Made by a program: the position numbers and the translations under genes. From Bacillota bacterium (GTDB taxonomy: Bacteria; Bacillota; Sulfobacillia; JAJZYS01; JAJYTV01), in contig JAJZIE010000182.1 of NCBI GenBank assembly GCA_021810725.1, forward strand, positions 1-5,294: a stretch of DNA of 5,294 bases. The letters run 5' to 3'. Position 1 is the first letter of the stretch. Each line of letters begins with the position of its first letter. Positions 1 through 5,294 of the stretch are shown here, one piece after another. The notes under the pieces were generated by a model. It was not told the origin of the DNA, made no database searches, and saw only the letters and a program-made list of their open reading frames with translations.

Positions 1-1
1 C

Positions 2-964
2 GAGACCGCCATCCTGGCGCTCTGCGAGCGGCAGGGCGACAAGATCTGGTGGGGCATGACACACCTGCAGCCGGCGCAGCCGGTGCTCGTCGCGCATCAC
101 TGGCTCGCCTACTTCTGGATGTTCGAGCGGGATCGCCAGAGGTTCCTCTGGGCGGCCACCCAAGCCGACCGATCGCCGCTTGGCGCGGGGGCCCTCGCGG
201 GCTCCGGCATCCCGGTCGAGCCGTCCCTGGCGGCCGCCGAGCTTGGCCTGCATGCCGTCTACGAGAACAGCATGGACGCCGTGTCGGACCGGGACTTCGC
301 GCTCGATCTCGGCCATGCGGCCGCGACGGCGGCCCTGCATCTCTCCCGCCTCGGCGAGGAGATCGTGCTCTACGCGTCGCCCGCGTTCGGGCTCATAGAG
401 CTTCCGGACGCCTTCTCCACCGGCTCCTCGATGATGCCGCAGAAGAAGAACCCGGATGGAGGCGAGCTTCTGCGCGGACGCGCGGGGCGCGTGCTCGGGG
501 CGCACCTTGGCCTGATGACGACCATGAAGGGACTGCCCCTCGCCTACGTGCGGGATCTCCAGGAGGACAAGGAGGCCGTCTTCGGCATCGTCGACACGAC
601 GCTCGCTGGGCTGCGCCTGGCGGCCAGGATGCTGCCCGCCCTGACCTTGCACGGCGCCAGCATCCCACATGGCGACCTGAGCCTCGCGACCGACCTCGCC
701 GACCACCTGGTGCGGCAGGGCGTGCCCTTCCGCGAGGCGCACCACATCGTCGGCAAGGCCGTCCAGGCCGCGGTGGCGGCGGGCGGAGACTTCGACCGGC
801 TCGACGAGGCCGCATGGCTCGCCATCTCTCCGCACTTCACGCAGCAGGCGCTCGCGGATCTCCTGGACCCGAACCTCGCGCCCGCCCGGCGCGAGGTCTC
901 GCTCGGCACCGCGCCGAGGCAGGTGGCGGCGCAGCTTGCGCTGGCCCGCAGGGCTCTCGGCTAG
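2..964 (+). CDS. argH: Argininosuccinate lyase, C-terminal part (5' truncated by window edge)
   Basis: Cytosolic enzyme of the last step of arginine synthesis: it splits argininosuccinate into arginine and fumarate. The frame is open from base 2, giving 320 visible residues; family members are about 460 residues, so roughly 140 N-terminal residues lie outside. Visible landmarks: the THLQPAQP segment (fragment residues 20-27) with the conserved active-site His; NSMDAVSDRDF from residue 89, characteristic of argininosuccinate lyase among the fumarase/aspartase superfamily; and the superfamily signature GSSMMPQKKNPD at residues 141-152 (bases 422-457), on the flexible loop carrying the catalytic Ser. 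The tail (SLGTAPRQV) matches the usual C-terminal domain ending, and the TAG stop is at 962-964. An oddity is WWGMTHLQ where most relatives have PGYTHLQ. Its usual partner argG is not in view. It runs convergently into the next gene with a 4-base gap. Family assignment is firm. Confidence 0.95.
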   Translation, partial: ETAILALCERQGDKIWWGMTHLQPAQPVLVAHHWLAYFWMFERDRQRFLWAATQADRSPLGAGALAGSGIPVEPSLAAAELGLHAVYENSMDAVSDRDFALDLGHAAATAALHLSRLGEEIVLYASPAFGLIELPDAFSTGSSMMPQKKNPDGGELLRGRAGRVLGAHLGLMTTMKGLPLAYVRDLQEDKEAVFGIVDTTLAGLRLAARMLPALTLHGASIPHGDLSLATDLADHLVRQGVPFREAHHIVGKAVQAAVAAGGDFDRLDEAAWLAISPHFTQQALADLLDPNLAPARREVSLGTAPRQVAAQLALARRALG

Positions 965-968
965 GCGC

Positions 969-1403
969 TCAGGCCCGCGGCCAGTCCCGCAGCAGGAGGT
1001 ACGCGCCGAGGCCCAGCGCCGCGACGCCGACGAGGCGCCAGACGGAGAAGGGCTGCGCGCGCAGGCCGAGCAGCCCGAAGACGTCGATGGCGGCCGCCGT
1101 CAGCACCTGGGCCACCACGATGAACGTCGTCGTGCGCACCATGCCGAGTTTCGGGACAGCCGCGGCCACCAGGAGGGTGATGCCGATGCCGGCTGGAGCC
1201 GACAGGTAGAGATAGGGCCAGCTACGGCCGAGCTGCAGCGGCTGCGAGGAGAAGGGCAGGGCCACGGCGATCGCCACGATGCTGCCGATGACGTAGACGG
1301 AGGCCAGCATCCAAAGGAGGCCCATGGTGCGGCCGAGGGTGGCGTTCATCGCTCCCTGGGCCGCCATGAGCGCTCCGGAGAGGGCTGCCAGGATGATCCC
1401 CAT
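969..1403 (-). CDS. YdcZ/DUF606-family DMT-superfamily membrane protein
   Basis: A 144-residue, very hydrophobic protein with about five predicted membrane segments (near residues 2-17, 28-49, 64-83, 92-112 and 121-138). Length and layout match the small YdcZ/DUF606 branch (PF04657) of the drug/metabolite transporter superfamily: an N-terminal segment with GAMNATLGR at 17-25, and a segment around FIVVAQVLTAAAIDVFGLLG at 94-113, the most recognisable part of the family. Members are thought to act as half-size transporters, often as pairs; the substrate is unknown and nothing here reveals it. I chose the ATG at 1401-1403 because it puts the first helix at the usual N-terminus; a GTG at 1428-1430 would add nine residues (VDAGERLSH) that are not family-like. 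Neither start has a clear Shine-Dalgarno. It lies about 90 bases downstream of the acyl-CoA synthetase gene on the same strand, with a strong hairpin between, so it is probably a separate transcript. Confidence 0.82.
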   Translation of the reverse strand: MGIILAALSGALMAAQGAMNATLGRTMGLLWMLASVYVIGSIVAIAVALPFSSQPLQLGRSWPYLYLSAPAGIGITLLVAAAVPKLGMVRTTTFIVVAQVLTAAAIDVFGLLGLRAQPFSVWRLVGVAALGLGAYLLLRDWPRA

Positions 1404-1449
1404 GTGTGAGAGTCTTTCGCCGGCGTCCACCGGTATGCAGAGATCAAGA

Positions 1450-1480
1450 GAGGGACCGGGCCAGCGCGGCCCGGTCCCTC
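1450..1480 (-). terminator. Rho-independent-type terminator hairpin after the acyl-CoA synthetase gene
   Basis: A perfect 13-bp inverted repeat: GAGGGACCGGGCC (1450-1462), a 5-base loop (1463-1467), then GGCCCGGTCCCTC (1468-1480). It begins 13 bases beyond the synthetase stop codon in the direction of transcription. Reading the minus strand, the stem is followed by TCTTGATCTCT, only moderately T-rich, so the U-tract is weak, as is common in high-GC genomes. It separates the synthetase from the downstream YdcZ-like gene and could instead be a partial terminator or a 3'-end stabiliser. Confidence 0.75.
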
Positions 1481-1493
1481 GGTGCGCCGTCCC

Positions 1494-3413
<1,920 letters not shown>

Positions 3414-3414
3414 A

Positions 3415-3423
3415 TGGTATAAA
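3415..3423 (+). promoter_or_regulatory. Candidate extended -10 promoter element for the SatP-type gene
   Basis: TGGTATAAA fits an extended -10 (TGn followed by TATAAA, five of six matches to TATAAT) and lies in the only AT-rich stretch of the intergenic region. No good -35 is visible 16-18 bases upstream, as is often the case for extended -10 promoters. Initiation near 3430 would give a leader of about 190 bases to the ATG at 3617. The element sits just upstream of the divergent start codon, so the same AT-rich core may serve both directions. This is inferred from the sequence alone. Confidence 0.35.
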
Positions 3424-3429
3424 AGGAAA

Positions 3430-3447
3430 TTCGCCGACGGCGGCGAA
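3430..3447. promoter_or_regulatory. 18-bp perfect palindrome, operator- or hairpin-like
   Basis: TTCGCCG (3430-3436) and CGGCGAA (3441-3447) form a perfect 7-bp inverted repeat around ACGG. It lies 16 bases upstream of the synthetase ATG and 6 bases past the candidate -10 of the permease gene, a position from which a bound dimeric regulator could block or modulate both genes. It could instead fold as a small stem-loop at the 5' end of the permease leader. No known regulator motif is recognised. Confidence 0.4.
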
Positions 3448-3502
3448 CCTACCTGCCAACTTGAAGGAAGTGGAGGGTCGCAGTCGGCGGGACCGCATGG
3501 CA

Positions 3503-3559
3503 CGAAGCCGACGTCAGGTGCGGCGTCGAACTCCGGATCTTAGAGCCTTGTCGGCTTCG
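3503..3559. repeat. 10-bp inverted repeat pair in the divergent intergenic region
   Basis: CGAAGCCGAC (3503-3512) is exactly complementary to GTCGGCTTCG (3550-3559), with 37 bases between. A further 5-bp match (GCATG at 3495-3499 with CATGC at 3567-3571) lies outside it across an asymmetric internal loop, so on RNA the arms could form a longer irregular stem. It falls in the putative leader of the SatP-type gene, ending about 45 bases before its start codon and about 30 before its Shine-Dalgarno. It may be a leader structure or a pair of spaced protein-binding half sites. I do not recognise a named riboswitch or RNA family. Confidence 0.4.
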
Positions 3560-3601
3560 GAGCCCGCATGCAGGGAAGCCAGTTCCACGACTCGATGCAC
3601 G

Positions 3602-3608
3602 AGGGGAG
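3602..3608 (+). promoter_or_regulatory. Shine-Dalgarno of the SatP-type gene
   Basis: AGGGGAG, with 8 bases to the ATG at 3617. This decides the start: the same frame is open back to a TTG at 3407, but the 70 upstream residues are Arg/Ser-rich and unlike any SatP N-terminus. Confidence 0.8.
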
Positions 3609-3616
3609 ATTGCGCG

Positions 3617-4198
3617 ATGCCTGAGAACCGCTCGCTGTCCGTTGCGGATCCCGGCCCCCTTGGACTCGCCGCCTTCGCCTTGACGACATTCCTGCTTAGC
3701 CTTGCGAACGCCGGGATCCTCAAGGGAACGGGCCCGAACATCGTCATTCCGGTCGCTCTGCTCTATGGCGGAGCCGCGCAGATCATCGCCGGCATCTTCG
3801 AGTTCTTCAACCGCAACACGTTTGGCGCCACCGCGTTCTCGTCGTACGGCGCCTTCTGGATGGCGTTCGCCGGCATCTTCGTGTTCCCGGGCGTCGCGAG
3901 TGCGCTCGGGCCCAACTCGGTGGCGCTCTTCCTGCTCGCCTGGACCATCTTCACGCTCTACATGATGATCGGCAGCTTCCGCCTCAACGTCGCCCTGACC
4001 GTCGTGTTCGTCCTCTTGTTCCTCGCGTTCCTGACGCTCACGATCGGCGCCTTCGGCAACTCCGGCATGACCACCATCGGCGGCTACCTCGGCATCCTGA
4101 CCGCCCTCGCCGCCTGGTACACCTCATTCGCCGGCGTGCTGAACGGCGTCTCGGGCAAGGTCGTCATGCCCGTCGGACCGTACAGCCACTCGGCCTGA
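3617..4198 (+). CDS. satP: Acetate/succinate uptake permease, SatP/YaaH (GPR1/FUN34) family
   Basis: A 193-residue inner-membrane protein, the normal size for the AceTr (GPR1/FUN34/SatP) family, which carries acetate and in E. coli also succinate, coupled to protons. Six membrane segments are visible (about residues 15-32, 42-62, 73-92, 100-119, 123-145 and 154-175). Family marks: DPGPLGLAAF at 11-20, the counterpart of the NPAPLGL motif with Asp in place of the usual Asn and Gly in place of the middle Ala; YGGAAQIIAGIFEF at 50-63; NTFGATAFSSYGAFW at 67-81; and a C-terminal GVLNGVSGKVVMPVGP at 173-188. The start is fixed by a strong ribosome site 8 bases upstream. It is divergent from a short-chain acyl-CoA synthetase across 203 bases, which fits uptake followed by activation of the same acid. 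Substrate range (acetate, propionate, succinate) cannot be told from the sequence. The stop is followed by a hairpin. Confidence 0.9.
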   Translation: MPENRSLSVADPGPLGLAAFALTTFLLSLANAGILKGTGPNIVIPVALLYGGAAQIIAGIFEFFNRNTFGATAFSSYGAFWMAFAGIFVFPGVASALGPNSVALFLLAWTIFTLYMMIGSFRLNVALTVVFVLLFLAFLTLTIGAFGNSGMTTIGGYLGILTALAAWYTSFAGVLNGVSGKVVMPVGPYSHSA

Positions 4199-4218
4199 AC
4201 CGAAGGCAGCAAGCAAAG

Positions 4219-4248
4219 GCAAGGGGGCCGCACGCGCGACCCCCTTGC
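4219..4248. terminator. Terminator-like hairpin between convergent genes
   Basis: GCAAGGGGG (4219-4227) pairs perfectly with CCCCCTTGC (4240-4248) around a 12-base loop. It lies 20 bases after the SatP-type stop and 12 bases beyond the MFS stop on the other strand, so it may end both transcripts. No real U-tract follows on the plus strand; the minus side has a slightly T-rich GCCTTTGCTTGC. Confidence 0.6.
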
Positions 4249-4260
4249 GATGTTCCGGGT

Positions 4261-5294
4261 TCAGTCGGTCGAGTCGGGCACCGCGGCGGCCGCGCCCGCC
4301 TCGCCGAGCGCGAACGCCTTCGCGTCCGGTTCGCCCGTGCCCTGCGGGCCGTGGATCTCCTCGATGTAGTGCCGGCCCCGCAGGAGCGACGCGAGCGCGG
4401 CGACGAGCGACAGTCCGATCGACATGTAGAACACGGTGCGCAGGCTCACGCTGAACGGCTGCGAGATCAACTGGGCGAAGAAGTGCGGTGCCAGGAGCTT
4501 GCTGGTCACCGCGCCAGGCAGCATGTGCAGAACCTGCGCCGGCAGGAGGCTGCCGAGCGGGTTGTAGCCGAGCAGGGCCGAGAACAGCGCCGCCACCGGC
4601 GGCAGATGCGAGATGCCCGTGGCGAGCTGCGTCGGCATCCCCGCCGCCATCAGTCCATCCTTCAGCGCGGGCGGCAGGTGCACCGAGAGCCCGGAGATGA
4701 CGATCGTGAAGAACACGGCCATGCTCATCACGGTCCCGGCGTTCTGGAAGGTGGCGCGCATGCCCGAGGCGACGCCGCGGTGCTCCGCCGGCACCGAGGA
4801 CATGATCGACGAGGTGTTCGGCGAGGCGAAGAGGCCCATGCCGATGCCCATCAGCAGGAGGTAGATCGCGAAGACCCAGAACGCGAAGTCCGCGGGCAGC
4901 GTGGTGAGGAGGTAGAAGCCTAGGGCCGTCACCAGCATGCCGAGAGTGGAGAACGTGCGCGCGCCGTAGCGGTCCGAGAGCCAGCCGCTGATCGGGCCCG
5001 CGATCACGAAGCCGACCATCATCGGCAAGGTGTCGATGCCGGCGTCGAGCGGCGTCTGGGCGAAGCTGACGCCGTGCAGCGGCAGCCAGATGCCCTGCAG
5101 CCAGATGATCAGCATGAACTGCAGACCGCCCCGTCCCAAGGAGCCGAGGAAGCCGCTCAGGTTGCCCGCCCAGAACGGGCGGATGCGGAAGAGTTTCAGT
5201 TCGAACATCGGGTCCGGCACGTGCTGCTCGATGAAGATGAAGGCCACCAGCAGGACCACGCCGAGCGCGATCGCGCCCTGGATCCAGATCGGAA
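4261..5294 (-). CDS. MFS transporter, DHA2 (EmrB/QacA-like, 14-TM) family, C-terminal part (5' truncated by window edge)
   Basis: Proton-driven membrane transporter of the type that exports drugs or other small molecules; the substrate is not deducible. The frame is open through the right edge, giving 343 visible residues. The GTG at 5257-5259 is internal, since the upstream codons (PIWIQGAIALG) continue the same membrane helix. DHA2 proteins are about 480-550 residues, so roughly the first 150-200 are missing. Marks: EQHVPDPMFELKLFR (about fragment residues 22-36), the typical DHA2 link between central helices; GPISGWLSDRYGAR (about 99-112), the motif-A-like loop repeated in the second half; and MGIGMGLFASPNTSSIMSSV followed by EHRGVASGMRATFQNAG (about 148-186), a strongly conserved DHA2 stretch. 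A long segment then precedes the last helix, as is normal for this group. The tail after RGRHYIEEI is about 40 soluble residues rich in Ala, Gly and acidic residues. It is convergent with the SatP-type gene, with a shared hairpin between. Confidence 0.9.
   Translation of the reverse strand, partial: PIWIQGAIALGVVLLVAFIFIEQHVPDPMFELKLFRIRPFWAGNLSGFLGSLGRGGLQFMLIIWLQGIWLPLHGVSFAQTPLDAGIDTLPMMVGFVIAGPISGWLSDRYGARTFSTLGMLVTALGFYLLTTLPADFAFWVFAIYLLLMGIGMGLFASPNTSSIMSSVPAEHRGVASGMRATFQNAGTVMSMAVFFTIVISGLSVHLPPALKDGLMAAGMPTQLATGISHLPPVAALFSALLGYNPLGSLLPAQVLHMLPGAVTSKLLAPHFFAQLISQPFSVSLRTVFYMSIGLSLVAALASLLRGRHYIEEIHGPQGTGEPDAKAFALGEAGAAAAVPDSTD

Noticed and set aside
49..1209. A long plus-strand frame overlapping argH and running past its stop.
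   Set aside because: It is an Arg/Ala/Pro-rich shadow without domains; the argH frame has the catalytic signatures.
3414..3503. A 30-residue N-terminal extension of the synthetase from a GTG.
   Set aside because: The added residues are not family-like, and they would run through the AT-rich promoter-like core and the palindrome; the ATG at 3411-3413 fits homologous N-termini.
3521..3536. A GTCGAACTCC stretch resembling a tRNA T-loop.
   Set aside because: The flanking bases do not form a T-stem, and no anticodon arm, D arm or acceptor stem fits around it.
4351..4923. A 190-codon plus-strand frame inside the MFS gene.
   Set aside because: It is Arg/His/Glu-rich antisense shadow; the minus-strand frame has clear membrane helices and DHA2 motifs.
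5257..5259. A GTG that could be taken as the start of the MFS protein.
   Set aside because: The reading frame continues to the window edge with hydrophobic helix residues, and the protein starting here would lack the N-terminal half needed for an MFS transporter.

Overview
The window is high-GC bacterial chromosome (by eye about two thirds G+C, with G/C-rich third codon positions). The gene set is ordinary metabolic and transport genes, all bacterial in style. The sequence does not fix the phylum; a high-GC soil or environmental lineage (Actinobacteriota, Chloroflexota or similar) is only a guess. I see no mobile element, CRISPR array, rRNA or tRNA.

Layout: (1) the C-terminal two thirds of an argininosuccinate lyase (argH, +) enters from the left edge and ends at 964. 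(2) Four bases further on, tail to tail with it, is a small YdcZ/DUF606-type membrane protein of the DMT superfamily (-, 969-1403). (3) Upstream of that on the same strand lies a strong 13-bp hairpin (1450-1480), the likely terminator of the next gene. (4) A short-chain acyl-CoA synthetase of the Acs/PrpE group (-, 1494-3413) follows. (5) A 203-bp divergent intergenic region (3414-3616) holds an AT-rich promoter-like core, an 18-bp palindrome and a pair of 10-bp inverted repeats. (6) A SatP/YaaH-family acetate/succinate transporter (+, 3617-4198) follows. (7) A hairpin (4219-4248) separates it from (8) the C-terminal part of a 14-TM DHA2-type MFS transporter (-, 4261 to the right edge).

The coherent unit is the divergent acyl-CoA synthetase and SatP pair: the permease brings in a short-chain monocarboxylate and the ligase traps it as acyl-CoA. 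The acyl pocket of the ligase differs from classical acetyl-CoA synthetase at two of four positions (Thr to Val, Val to Ala), both changes pointing towards propionate, and its P-loop is also non-canonical. The shared intergenic region has features that suggest coordinated control. ArgH, the YdcZ-like protein and the MFS pump have no evident functional link to this pair. I did not find a convincing wholly new system; the best leads are the pocket and P-loop of the ligase and the structured divergent control region.
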